Shown here piece by piece: positions 17,078 to 24,862 of a DNA stretch of 64,000 nucleotides. The notes under the pieces were generated by a model, which saw nothing but the letters and a program-made list of their open reading frames with translations, had not been told where the DNA came from and did not search any database. The stretch spans positions 20,610 through 84,609 of the forward strand of contig CAZCRE010000001.1 of assembly GCA_964501075.1 (NCBI GenBank), read 5' to 3'. The stretch is from CAZCRE01 sp964501075. GTDB lineage: Archaea > Thermoproteota > Bathyarchaeia > Bathyarchaeales > Bathycorpusculaceae. Made by a program: the position numbers and the translations under genes. How positions within the stretch are numbered: the stretch's first letter is position 1; each line of letters starts with the position of its first letter.

Positions 17078-17461
17078 CTGACAGAATCAAAACAGAAGAA
17101 GGAGACGAAAAGAAAGGAAAAACCCTCAAAGCCGAAGGCACAGAAGGACGTGCCAAAAGCCGCACCAAGAGTAGAACCAAGAGCAGAAGCTACAGAAAAA
17201 ATCGTGTATGTCGGTCAAAAACCAGTGAAGAACTATGTGATTGCCTGTCTTATGTCATTCAATGCAGGCTCAAACCCAATAGTCATCAAAGCCAGAGGAA
17301 GAGCAATATGCAAAGCTGTTGATACTGTTGAACTGCTCAGACGAGCATTCTTGAAAGACTCGAGACTTCAAAGTATAGCCATTAGCACGGAGCAGGTGAC
17401 CAGAGAAGGAAATCGAAAGGCAAACGTCTCAACTATCGAGATCACAGTGACTAGACCGTAA
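17078..17461 (+). CDS. albA: Alba chromatin protein with extended basic N-terminal tail
   Basis: Alba is an abundant archaeal DNA/RNA-binding dimer. The core is clear: VYVGQKPVKNYVIACLMSFN, then the RNA/DNA loop KARGRAICKAVDTVELLRRAFL and the terminal strand VSTIEITVTRP. There is no in-frame ATG. A GTG at 17150 would start just before the core. The frame, however, stays open upstream and encodes a Lys/Pro/Ala/Glu tail (TESKQKKETKRKEKPSKPKAQ is part of it), and GGAG at 17067-17070 is 7 nt from a CTG at 17078. I chose CTG as the likely start; GTG 17150 is the conservative alternative. Confidence 0.75.
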   Translation: MTESKQKKETKRKEKPSKPKAQKDVPKAAPRVEPRAEATEKIVYVGQKPVKNYVIACLMSFNAGSNPIVIKARGRAICKAVDTVELLRRAFLKDSRLQSIAISTEQVTREGNRKANVSTIEITVTRP

Positions 17462-17559
17462 ATACCTTCTTTGCGCATTTGAAATAGAAAACTGTAACAC
17501 TGTTTTGCATAGCCAAACTCGGTATTTCGCCTTCTCTTTCAGCGGACAGCCATAGGTAA

Positions 17560-17569
17560 TTATATAAAA
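17560..17569 (+). promoter_or_regulatory. TATA box of the class III aminotransferase gene (near-leaderless)
   Basis: TTATATAAAA is one of the best box A matches in the window. It ends 26 bp before ATG 17596, so transcription should begin at or within a few bases of the start codon. Confidence 0.6.
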
Positions 17570-17595
17570 CCGTTTTTTCTAACCTTTACAATCTC

Positions 17596-18942
17596 ATGGT
17601 GATATTGATGAGTGCTTACCCTAAAATCGTCGTCACTCCACCAGGACCAAAAGCAAGAGAATTCGTCAAAAAAGATGAAAGCCTGATTTCCCCTTCATAT
17701 GGACGTTTCTATCCACTCGTAGTAGAATCTGCAAAAGGCTGTATAGTCAAAGACGTTGATGGAAATGAGTTCATCGATTTTAACTCCGGCCTAGTGTGCA
17801 TGAACGTTGGGCATAGTCATCCTAAAGTTGTGTCGGCAATAAAGAATCAATGTGATCGCTTTTTGCACTACTCCAACACAGACTTCTACTACAAGGAAGT
17901 CATCGAGTTGGCAGAAAAGCTCGCGAAAATCACGCCTGGAACACCTGACAAGAAAGTCTATTTTGGCAACAGTGGAGCTGAGGCTATTGAAGCCGCGGTC
18001 AAGCTTGCAAAATGGCACAGTCGCAAGCAGCTTTTCATCGGTTTTATCAGCGCTTTTCACGGTCGCACGGTCGGCGCCTTATCGTTTACTGCCAGCAAAC
18101 CAACACAGAAACGGTACTTTTTCCCATTAATGCCAGGCGTTACACACGTGCCTTATCCATATTGCTATCGTTGTCCATTCAAGCTGACCTATCCTGAGTG
18201 CCATTACTGGTGCGTGGACTTTATCGACGAATATGTTTTGCAGAAATACGTGCCTCCGGAAGACACGGCTGCAATACTGTTTGAAGCAATACAAGGTGAA
18301 GGTGGTTATGTGGTTCCGCCGCCAGAATATGGTCAGCGCTTGAAGAAACTTGCAGACAAGTATGGTTTGCTGTTCATAGTCGATGAGGTACAATCAGGCA
18401 TCGGCCGAACCGGAAAATGGTGGGCAATCGAACATTGGAACGTTGAACCAGACATTGTGTGTAGCGCGAAGGGATTGGCATCCGGATTACCTCTTGGTGC
18501 GACAATCGCGAAATCAAAGGTGATGGACTGGGTTCCAGGCTCACATGCAAGCACTTTTGGTGGCAACCCATTGTCATGCGTCGCTGCAAGCGCAGTTATA
18601 GACATCATACAGGAAGAGAAGCTCCTAGATAATGCGACCAAGCAAGGCGCTTACATAATGAAAAGGCTGGAAGAGCTGAAGGGCAAAAGCGAAATTGTGG
18701 GCGACGTAAGAGGCAAAGGGCTGATGATTGGTGTTGAGATCGTTGAAGATAAGGAAAGCAAGAAACCAGCAGCGCAAAAGGCCAGCGAGATCATGACGCG
18801 ATCATGGAAACGAGGGGTTAACGTGATCACTTGTGGGGCTTCAACCATCAGAATTGCACCGCCACTTGTCATTACCAGAGAGCTTGTGGACGCTGCTTTG
18901 GACATAATTGAGGACTCGATAAGAGAGGTTGAAAAGGCCTAG
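17596..18942 (+). CDS. Class III PLP-dependent aminotransferase or amino-acid racemase
   Basis: The 448-residue fold-type I enzyme has GNSGAEAIEAAVKLA (124-138), FHGRT (154-158), the PLP-ring Asp263 in IVDEVQSGIGRTGK and the Schiff-base Lys292 in CSAKGLASGLPLGA. A Cys-rich insert (CYRCPF ... PECHYWC, 190-206) is a trait of the archaeal subgroup annotated as acetylornithine or 4-aminobutyrate aminotransferase, which includes broad-substrate amino-acid racemases in Thermococcales. The substrate is not decidable here. ATG 17608 (Met5) is an alternative start. Confidence 0.87.
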   Translation: MVILMSAYPKIVVTPPGPKAREFVKKDESLISPSYGRFYPLVVESAKGCIVKDVDGNEFIDFNSGLVCMNVGHSHPKVVSAIKNQCDRFLHYSNTDFYYKEVIELAEKLAKITPGTPDKKVYFGNSGAEAIEAAVKLAKWHSRKQLFIGFISAFHGRTVGALSFTASKPTQKRYFFPLMPGVTHVPYPYCYRCPFKLTYPECHYWCVDFIDEYVLQKYVPPEDTAAILFEAIQGEGGYVVPPPEYGQRLKKLADKYGLLFIVDEVQSGIGRTGKWWAIEHWNVEPDIVCSAKGLASGLPLGATIAKSKVMDWVPGSHASTFGGNPLSCVAASAVIDIIQEEKLLDNATKQGAYIMKRLEELKGKSEIVGDVRGKGLMIGVEIVEDKESKKPAAQKASEIMTRSWKRGVNVITCGASTIRIAPPLVITRELVDAALDIIEDSIREVEKA

Positions 18943-18955
18943 CTTGCGTATTTGC

Positions 18956-19384
18956 ATGAAAATACGACGACTCACAATAAACGATTACGATAAAATTACA
19001 CGACTTTGGACCAGAGCGAATCTGGCATTTAAACCAAAAGCGCGTGACAGCTTGGAAGCTATAGCTAACCAGATGGTTGTGCACCCTGACTTTTTTCTTG
19101 GTGCATTCGAAGACGATCGCCTCGTCGGCATAGCGGTCCTGAGTTCAGACGTGCGAAAAGGTTGGATAAACCGCTTAGCTGTTGATCCGAATCACAGAAG
19201 ACATGGCATTGCCAAAGCTTTGATCAAAGAATCCGAAGAAATACTTCGAAAACATGGCGTCAAGTTGTTCTGTGCATTGGTAGACGATGACAACACAGCA
19301 TCTAAGGATCTCTTTAGAACATGTGATTACGTTGAGCATCGGGACATAATTTATTTCAGCAAGCGGGAAAACGAAGAAGTCTAG
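18956..19384 (+). CDS. GNAT-family N-acetyltransferase
   Basis: The 142-residue protein begins MKIRRLTINDYDKI and contains the acetyl-CoA-binding motif A, NRLAVDPNHRRHGIAKALIKESEEIL, followed by the beta5 region LFCALVDDDNTASKDLFRTCDY. It resembles single-domain GNATs of the RimI type. Substrates could be a protein N-terminus or a small amine. It starts 13 bp after the class III aminotransferase stop and may be co-transcribed with it. Confidence 0.85.
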   Translation: MKIRRLTINDYDKITRLWTRANLAFKPKARDSLEAIANQMVVHPDFFLGAFEDDRLVGIAVLSSDVRKGWINRLAVDPNHRRHGIAKALIKESEEILRKHGVKLFCALVDDDNTASKDLFRTCDYVEHRDIIYFSKRENEEV

Positions 19385-19433
19385 TGTGTCTTGTACAGCC
19401 TTCTATAAGAAGTCGAGCAGTGTAAAGTAGCCT

Positions 19434-20009
19434 TTAGAATTTGCTCGGTTTTGCTATGATCTCCTTTATCTTCAGGTTGAAAAACGTTGCAGCATGAGTC
19501 GGTTGTATTCTGAGGGCAGTGTCAGCGCCTCTGCCTGTTCCGCCTATGGCGATGACATCTTTGTCAGTTGGTATCAATCCTGCGTCCGCCGCCATCAGCG
19601 TTATCTCTACGCAAACTTTTGTTCCCTCCCCCATTAATCTGAGAACGTTTGCAATCAATTCTAGGGGTTGTATCGTGCCGAAGTCTTTGCGTATTGCGCG
19701 TTCAGCGCTGCTGAGGACGTGAGTGCCTGTGAAAATCTTTGCCCCGTTTGCCGTGATCTCCTGCTTATGATCCTCTTGCAGTTCTGTCTTTCCAGGGTCT
19801 TTGAAACCGTATGAGTGGGTTACTACAATAACGTTGTGGCCTTTGAACAGTTTAGATGCTTTGGCTCCTGTTTCGCCGGTTGTTGAAGCAACCACTATGT
19901 TTTCTATGTTTTCCTTTTCTGCGTAGTTCTTAGTCAACGTCAGTAGATTATCGGTGTTCTCTTTTCCGGTTTCCTCAAAGTACGTGGTTTTCTTTTCTTT
20001 GAAGCTCAT
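19434..20009 (-). CDS. Pyruvate kinase alpha/beta-domain-like protein
   Basis: The 191-residue stand-alone protein resembles the C-terminal alpha/beta domain of pyruvate kinase (IVVASTTGETGAKASKLFKGHNVIVVTHSYGF). It also has GTHVLSSAERAIRKDFG and IGGTGRGADTALRIQP. The catalytic barrel is absent, so it is not a pyruvate kinase. The function is unknown; such proteins are common in archaea. It is the third gene of an apparent operon after NAD kinase and NOB1, 10 bp behind NOB1. Confidence 0.75.
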   Translation of the reverse strand: MSFKEKKTTYFEETGKENTDNLLTLTKNYAEKENIENIVVASTTGETGAKASKLFKGHNVIVVTHSYGFKDPGKTELQEDHKQEITANGAKIFTGTHVLSSAERAIRKDFGTIQPLELIANVLRLMGEGTKVCVEITLMAADAGLIPTDKDVIAIGGTGRGADTALRIQPTHAATFFNLKIKEIIAKPSKF

Positions 20010-20019
20010 TTGTTTTTCC

Positions 20020-20598
20020 TCATTTTTGATTGCTGACCGTTTCTTGATATGGTTCTTTTTGAATGATGCTCATGCTTTTTCCTTTTACTGGTTTTCTTTT
20101 CAGTGGTGTGCCACACACTTCGCATGTTTTTTGTTTGCTGTCTGCCGGGTATTTTCGGTGACATGCTGGGCAATATCTTATCCAGTGTAGGCGGCGACGG
20201 ATTCCGTACGTTGCGAGCGAAACGAATTCTATGCCTACTTGGTTTGCGACGTTCTGTATTGAATAGTCGTCGGTAACTATCAATGGAGTGTATCCCTCAG
20301 TCTTGAGTTCGAGAGCCAATGCCAAAACTTGAAGGTCCGTCTCTGACAGGAAAAACGTGTCTCCGACGACTGTTGCTGAAGCTTTAATCCTGCTCAGTGA
20401 TATTTCGTTTGGTATCCTAACCCTAAGCTTTCCATTTTCAACCGCTATTTTGAATCTGACATCTGACATGGAATTCTCTGCTATTTCGTCTTTGACCTTT
20501 GGAACAGTGTAATGTTCCCCCTCTATTGAGAGGGGATCAAAACCAGCTATCAAAGCAGATGTGTCCAAGACCACTGCTTTTTTCAAGGTGTTGTCCAC
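20020..20598 (-). CDS. nob1: NOB1-type rRNA maturation endonuclease (PIN domain plus zinc ribbon)
   Basis: NOB1 cleaves the 3' end of precursor small-subunit rRNA. The 192-residue protein opens with a PIN domain (VVLDTSALIAGFDP, later ETDLQVLALALEL and IVTDDYSIQNVA, giving the acidic site) and ends with a zinc ribbon (CPACHRKYP ... CEVCG). This domain order and length are typical of archaeal NOB1. It sits between NAD kinase and the pyruvate kinase-like gene on the minus strand, 9-10 bp apart on each side. Confidence 0.9.
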   Translation of the reverse strand: MDNTLKKAVVLDTSALIAGFDPLSIEGEHYTVPKVKDEIAENSMSDVRFKIAVENGKLRVRIPNEISLSRIKASATVVGDTFFLSETDLQVLALALELKTEGYTPLIVTDDYSIQNVANQVGIEFVSLATYGIRRRLHWIRYCPACHRKYPADSKQKTCEVCGTPLKRKPVKGKSMSIIQKEPYQETVSNQK

Positions 20599-20607
20599 GG
20601 GGTCTTC

Positions 20608-21453
20608 TCACCTCATGCCCTTGAAAAGAAGCCTGCTCCTCAAGCGATCATAGAAGTTATCTGTGAACCTTATGAATCTGGTCTCGTTCTTTGAACGTGT
20701 GACCGTTACTGTTGGAAGTTTTGAGCTTATGAGCCTATTGAATTGTCCATCGATCAAGACCAGCATTTTGTTTGGTCTGAGGACTTCGACTGTGAGGCTT
20801 GAGTTTCCCGGAAAGATCACCGATCGAAAATCAGTTAATGGGCATATCGGGGTTAGAACGAAAGCGTCTACGCTAGGGTCTAAGACGGGTCCCCCTGCTG
20901 ATAGCGAGTAGCCCGTGGATCCTGTTTGTGTGGATATGAGTAGCGAGTCTGCTTGGCAAGTTAGAATTGGTTTGTTGTCTTTTAGAATTCGTGTATAGAG
21001 CAACTTGGCTGGTTCATCATGTGTAATCAGAACTTCGTTCAAGGCGTCAGGAAACTTTGATCCATCTGCCCTTGTGGCTAGCTTCATACATTTCTCAATT
21101 CCGTAATCGCCGTTGAGCCATTTGTCTACTGCGGTGAAGGCCAGTTTTGGTTCGACTTCGGTGAGGAAACCTCTTATCCCCATGTTTATGGCAAGTATCG
21201 GCGGCTCCGGCTTTGGGATTGAAACACACGTTCTCAGGATTGTTCCGTCTCCACCAATCGTTATTATCAAGTCAGTTTTCATTCGTTCCAGAGGGATCAT
21301 TTCGCCCGTTTGCACCATTTTGGCTAACGTATTCTCCACGTACACCTCCAAACCTTTGCCTTGCAGATGTTGCGCAAGTTCCTCTGCAAGTTTTATGGCT
21401 CTTTTCCTATCATAACGAGCGGCGATGCCCACGGTCTTGAACAAAATCTTCAC
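20608..21453 (-). CDS. ppnK: NAD kinase
   Basis: The enzyme phosphorylates NAD to NADP. The 281-residue protein contains IITIGGDGTILRTC (GGDG motif), NEVLITHDEPAKL and the second signature GSTGYSLSAGGPVLDP. It is the first gene of a three-gene minus-strand operon with NOB1. It is divergent from the aIF5A gene, and the promoters of both lie in the 90-bp gap. Confidence 0.94.
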   Translation of the reverse strand: MKILFKTVGIAARYDRKRAIKLAEELAQHLQGKGLEVYVENTLAKMVQTGEMIPLERMKTDLIITIGGDGTILRTCVSIPKPEPPILAINMGIRGFLTEVEPKLAFTAVDKWLNGDYGIEKCMKLATRADGSKFPDALNEVLITHDEPAKLLYTRILKDNKPILTCQADSLLISTQTGSTGYSLSAGGPVLDPSVDAFVLTPICPLTDFRSVIFPGNSSLTVEVLRPNKMLVLIDGQFNRLISSKLPTVTVTRSKNETRFIRFTDNFYDRLRSRLLFKGMR

Positions 21454-21481
21454 CGTTCACGGTATTAGCGGCACCTTAATC

Positions 21482-21490
21482 TATATATGG
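21482..21490 (+). promoter_or_regulatory. TATA-like box for aIF5A
   Basis: TATATATGG lies about 53 bp before ATG 21543 in the divergent gap between NAD kinase and aIF5A. A GGTGAGTG sequence right before the ATG may act as a ribosome binding site. Confidence 0.4.
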
Positions 21491-21542
21491 CTGTTGTTTG
21501 AATTGGGCTATAGATAGGCACTTGCAAAAAGCTGGTGAGTGA

Positions 21543-21935
21543 ATGAGCAAACCTGTTGATGTTGGGGAACTACGTGTTGGCGGATACATGATGATTGAAG
21601 GTGAACCATGCCATATAGTTGACATTACAAAGTCGAAACCAGGCAAACATGGGTCGGCCAAAGCAAGGATCGTGGGTGTAGGTGTTTTTGACGGCGTGAA
21701 GCGACAGTTCGTGAGGCCTGTGTCATCTAACGCCGAAGTGCCCATAATTGACAAAAGAACCGGCCAAGTTTTCGCAGTTACTCCCAATGGGATTCAGATA
21801 ATGGACCTCGAAACCTACGAGTACTCGGATGCTCCTTATCCCGAAGATGCAGAGCTTAAAGCGAAACTCGTGGCCGGCGTTGAGATCGAGTATTGGAATA
21901 TAATGGGCAAGATGAAGATCGTTAGAGCCAAGTAG
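21543..21935 (+). CDS. Translation factor aIF5A
   Basis: aIF5A helps ribosomes through difficult peptide bonds. The 130-residue protein has an SH3-like N-domain with the hypusination loop SKPGKHGSAKA, where Lys35 is the expected (deoxy)hypusine site, and an OB-fold C-domain (AVTPNGIQIMDLETYE). Length and motifs are normal. It is monocistronic and divergent from NAD kinase. Confidence 0.95.
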   Translation: MSKPVDVGELRVGGYMMIEGEPCHIVDITKSKPGKHGSAKARIVGVGVFDGVKRQFVRPVSSNAEVPIIDKRTGQVFAVTPNGIQIMDLETYEYSDAPYPEDAELKAKLVAGVEIEYWNIMGKMKIVRAK

Positions 21936-22050
21936 ACTGAGAAGCAGTTAAACTGTTTTCATTAAGCATTTCTCGTTACTATTAGAGGCCATACCATTGG
22001 CCACGGTCATTATCAAAGGTTTATTTCAGTGTCCGCCCTTATGGTGTTTT

Positions 22051-22113
22051 GAAGCCAATGATGCAAGAAGAGCCGTCTGACTAGTGAAGAATATGTTATG
22101 GGGCTGAGGCTTC
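22051..22113 (+). ncRNA. Probable C/D box guide RNA (sRNA for 2'-O-methylation)
   Basis: The 63-nt element has every part of an archaeal C/D sRNA in order. It begins with the terminal stem GAAGCC (22051-56), pairing with GGCTTC (22108-13). Inside are box C ATGATGC (22058-64), a 12-nt guide, box D' CTGA (22077-80), a 3-nt spacer, box C' GTGAAGA (22084-90), a 13-nt guide and box D CTGA (22104-07). By the N+5 rule the D' guide (AAGAAGAGCCGT) would direct methylation within a target ACGGCUCUU, and the D guide within CCCCAUAAC. Box C and C' each differ from RTGATGA by one base. It lies in the 255-bp gap after aIF5A. Confidence 0.68.
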
Positions 22114-22190
22114 AGCATGGTAACTATGGTAACAGCGCTTGTTCAATGCTAAGGCAATGTGACTTGAGTTTATTTTACATCGATTGTCTG

Positions 22191-22628
22191 CTATTTTGTG
22201 CTCAATCTTCGTTTACGCGGTAGGTGAACTTCCAATATTCCCTTCTTGAATTTTATTTTCATTTTGCTCATTCGCACGGGCACGGGCACTCGTGAATGGC
22301 AATGTAGCTTCTGAAATTCGCCTTCACAATGAGTTATGCCCAGTTCTGAAAACCGAACTTTCCTCTTCATCTCAGCCGATATCTCGAGTGTGTTTTCATC
22401 CAAGGGTTTAACCTGAACTTTGTTTTCAAAAGTCAAAGGCAAATCAACTGTCACTACGACTTCAGTGGGTGTTATTTTCATGTCGTGAAGCGGCTCAATT
22501 GTGCGATTCCTCTGGTTCCAGCTCGGTCTATCCACCTGCCTCCTTCCCCAATGTTCGAACTCGTGCTCCAACTCCTCAAAATATCTGTCCACAATCTCAG
22601 AGATTGCATGCTTTCTTTCAATCGACAA
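22191..22628 (-). CDS. Hsp20/alpha-crystallin-like protein
   Basis: In this 145-residue protein the C-terminal ~95 residues form an alpha-crystallin-like beta sandwich: MKITPTEVVVTVDLPL, TLEISAEMKR, then FQKLHCHSRVPVPV and the final strand FKKGILEVHLPRK. It would be an ATP-independent holding chaperone. The N-terminal helix is short and acidic. It lies 14 bp downstream of the PAC2 gene and is probably co-transcribed with it. Confidence 0.8.
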   Translation of the reverse strand: MSIERKHAISEIVDRYFEELEHEFEHWGRRQVDRPSWNQRNRTIEPLHDMKITPTEVVVTVDLPLTFENKVQVKPLDENTLEISAEMKRKVRFSELGITHCEGEFQKLHCHSRVPVPVRMSKMKIKFKKGILEVHLPRKRRLSTK

Positions 22629-22642
22629 GACGATTCTCCTCC

Positions 22643-23386
22643 TTAGGAAACGTAAACAGGGATATCATATTCCTGTCCTTTTTTCATTTTGACCATTTCT
22701 TCCCGCGTACGTTTCATCACATCTCTGGCTTTCAGTCTGATCTCTTCGCCTTTCTCCAAGAGTTTCGCGACATCAACCTTTATCCCAGTAACCTTCGCTA
22801 AACTTTTCAATATCTCTGCCGCGGCTTCTGGATCCGGATAATTAAGAAAACATTGTGCGAGCAAAGTTACTGCTGGTAAACCTATTTGCGAACAGCGCAT
22901 CAGCATAATCGCTTGCGGACCAACCATGTAACCCTCCATAAGACCTTCGACACCCTTGTCTTGAACCATCTTAAGCATCTCAGGACTTGACCCAGCTGCG
23001 AATACTTTCAACTCTTTTGCGTCCTGCCTGTCCTCGATGGGAATACCGCTCAACGAGATCATCATCCTAGCTTTCTTACTCTGTCCCCATTCAATCAAGC
23101 CGTCCATAACCTGGTAGATTATGTCAGCAGAAATCGGGGTTTCTGAAGCAGCTAGAAGAATTTTGTCGTTTCCAAAGATCCTTATTGGAGAGTGCGGTAC
23201 TCCCTCATGTAAAACGACAATTGGTGGCAGCAACCGTGAATCCAAATAAGCCACTTCTTCCAAGCCTAACTCGTCAATCAAATGAGATGCAGCGATTACC
23301 CCAACCAAACCAGCGTCCGGGAAACCGAAAAGCATCAGTGCACCAGATGGGATTTGTTTCTTCTCCACGATTCTAGTCTCGCTCAA
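22643..23386 (-). CDS. PAC2-family protein (proteasome assembly chaperone-like)
   Basis: The 247-residue protein has the PAC2-type start LMLFGFPDAGLVGVIAASHLI, LPPIVVLHEG, MISLSGIP and EGYMVGPQAIML. Archaeal members include PbaA/PbaB-like proteins tied to proteasome assembly, but many are uncharacterised. The C-terminal 35 residues are charged and helical. A second PAC2-family gene lies at 60615. It is divergent from SRP54. Confidence 0.82.
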   Translation of the reverse strand: MSETRIVEKKQIPSGALMLFGFPDAGLVGVIAASHLIDELGLEEVAYLDSRLLPPIVVLHEGVPHSPIRIFGNDKILLAASETPISADIIYQVMDGLIEWGQSKKARMMISLSGIPIEDRQDAKELKVFAAGSSPEMLKMVQDKGVEGLMEGYMVGPQAIMLMRCSQIGLPAVTLLAQCFLNYPDPEAAAEILKSLAKVTGIKVDVAKLLEKGEEIRLKARDVMKRTREEMVKMKKGQEYDIPVYVS

Positions 23387-23460
23387 ATCTAGCCCTCAAA
23401 TACTTACAGTCTTGTATCGTGTAAAAACTTTATGCATGGCAACAGGAAAACAGCGAATAC

Positions 23461-23470
23461 TTATTTAAAG
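23461..23470 (+). promoter_or_regulatory. TATA-like box for the SRP54 operon
   Basis: TTATTTAAAG ends 29 bp before ATG 23500, so the mRNA should have almost no leader. It heads the SRP54-Pus10-L21e-Rpo4 gene run. Confidence 0.5.
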
Positions 23471-23499
23471 CCGTACGAACTCTAGAACAAGAGAAAATT

Positions 23500-24834
23500 A
23501 TGGCCTTAGAACGCTTGGGTTCATCTCTTTACGAAGCAATAAAAAAAGTCTTCAAAGCCTCGGTTGTAGATGAGGCCACAGTCAAGGAACTCGTTCAAGA
23601 CATACAGAGAGCTCTGCTCCAAGCAGACGTGAACGTTAAGCTTGTTCTCGAAATCTCAAAAAGGATAGAGGAAAGGGCACTGAACGAAAAGGTTCCCCCA
23701 GGGGTTTCCAGACGTGAACACATAATAAAAGTGGTCTACGAGGAACTAACTCGCTTTCTGGGCGAAAAACCTGTTCCTGTCAAGATAGAACCAGGCAAAA
23801 GGAAGACAATTATGCTAGTAGGTATCCAAGGCTCAGGGAAAACAACGAACGGTGCAAAACTTGCCCGATACTTTCAAAAAAGAGGGATGAAACCTGCATT
23901 GATCTGTGCTGACACGTTTCGACCGGGAGCCTACGCACAACTTCAACAGTTAGCTAATAGAATAAACGTGCCACTTTATGGTGATCCGAAAGCCAAAGAT
24001 TCTCTCAAAGTAGTTAATGAAGGATTGAAACAGTTTACTGACAAAGATATTGTTATCATTGATACTTCGGGCCGTCACAAAGAGGAGCAAGAACTGATCA
24101 AAGAAATGAAGGCACTCGAAAAAAACATAAAACCTGATGAGGTCATACTCGTGATAGACGGCACAATCGGGCAACAAGCCCTAGTTCAAGCAAAAGCCTT
24201 CAACGAAGCCACACCAATAGGTTCAATCCTTGTGACAAAACTGGATGGTTCAGCACGCGGCGGCGGAGCATTATCAGCGGTTGCGGCCACAGGGGCTCCC
24301 ATAAAGTTCATCGGGACAGGCGAAAAAGTGGAAGACATTGAACCATTTGTCCCGTCAAGGTTTGTGGGAAGACTTCTAGGCATGGGTGATCTCGAGACTC
24401 TTCTTGACAAGGTGCGAGAAGCCGAAGTCAAAGTTCCAGAGAAGAAAGCCAAGGCGATACTAAGCGGAAAATTCACTTTGACCGACATGTACGAACAGTT
24501 CGAAGCCGTAAAAGGAATGGGCACGTTTCGCAAACTCTTGAAGATGCTTCCAGGCATGTCTTACAACATACCTGAAGAGATGCTTAACACGGCTGAAGAT
24601 CGGCTTGAAAAATGGCGCGTGATGATCCAGTCAATGACTCAGCAAGAGAAGGATAATCCCAAGATATTCAATTCTTCAAGGATGAAGAGAGTAGCAAGAG
24701 GTTCAGGAACCAGTGAAAAAGAAGTGAAAGAGCTTCTAAAACAGTATGTGATGATGCGTCGGATGCTCAAAACCTTTCGAAGAAAGAAGAAACTGCCTTT
24801 CTTCGGAAAAGGCATGCCTGTCGACCTAGGATGA
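23500..24834 (+). CDS. srp54: Signal recognition particle GTPase SRP54
   Basis: SRP54 binds signal peptides on nascent chains and 7S RNA. The 444-residue protein has the N helical bundle, then the G domain (GIQGSGKTT 108-116, DTFRPGAYAQLQ, DTSGRH, TKLDGSARGGG) and a Met-rich M domain with MLPGMSYNIPEEML and SSRMKRVARGSGTSEKEVKELL. It is followed after 28 bp by Pus10 on the same strand. Confidence 0.97.
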   Translation: MALERLGSSLYEAIKKVFKASVVDEATVKELVQDIQRALLQADVNVKLVLEISKRIEERALNEKVPPGVSRREHIIKVVYEELTRFLGEKPVPVKIEPGKRKTIMLVGIQGSGKTTNGAKLARYFQKRGMKPALICADTFRPGAYAQLQQLANRINVPLYGDPKAKDSLKVVNEGLKQFTDKDIVIIDTSGRHKEEQELIKEMKALEKNIKPDEVILVIDGTIGQQALVQAKAFNEATPIGSILVTKLDGSARGGGALSAVAATGAPIKFIGTGEKVEDIEPFVPSRFVGRLLGMGDLETLLDKVREAEVKVPEKKAKAILSGKFTLTDMYEQFEAVKGMGTFRKLLKMLPGMSYNIPEEMLNTAEDRLEKWRVMIQSMTQQEKDNPKIFNSSRMKRVARGSGTSEKEVKELLKQYVMMRRMLKTFRRKKKLPFFGKGMPVDLG

Positions 24835-24862
24835 GTCAAGTTCAAATCAAGGGGAAACATGC

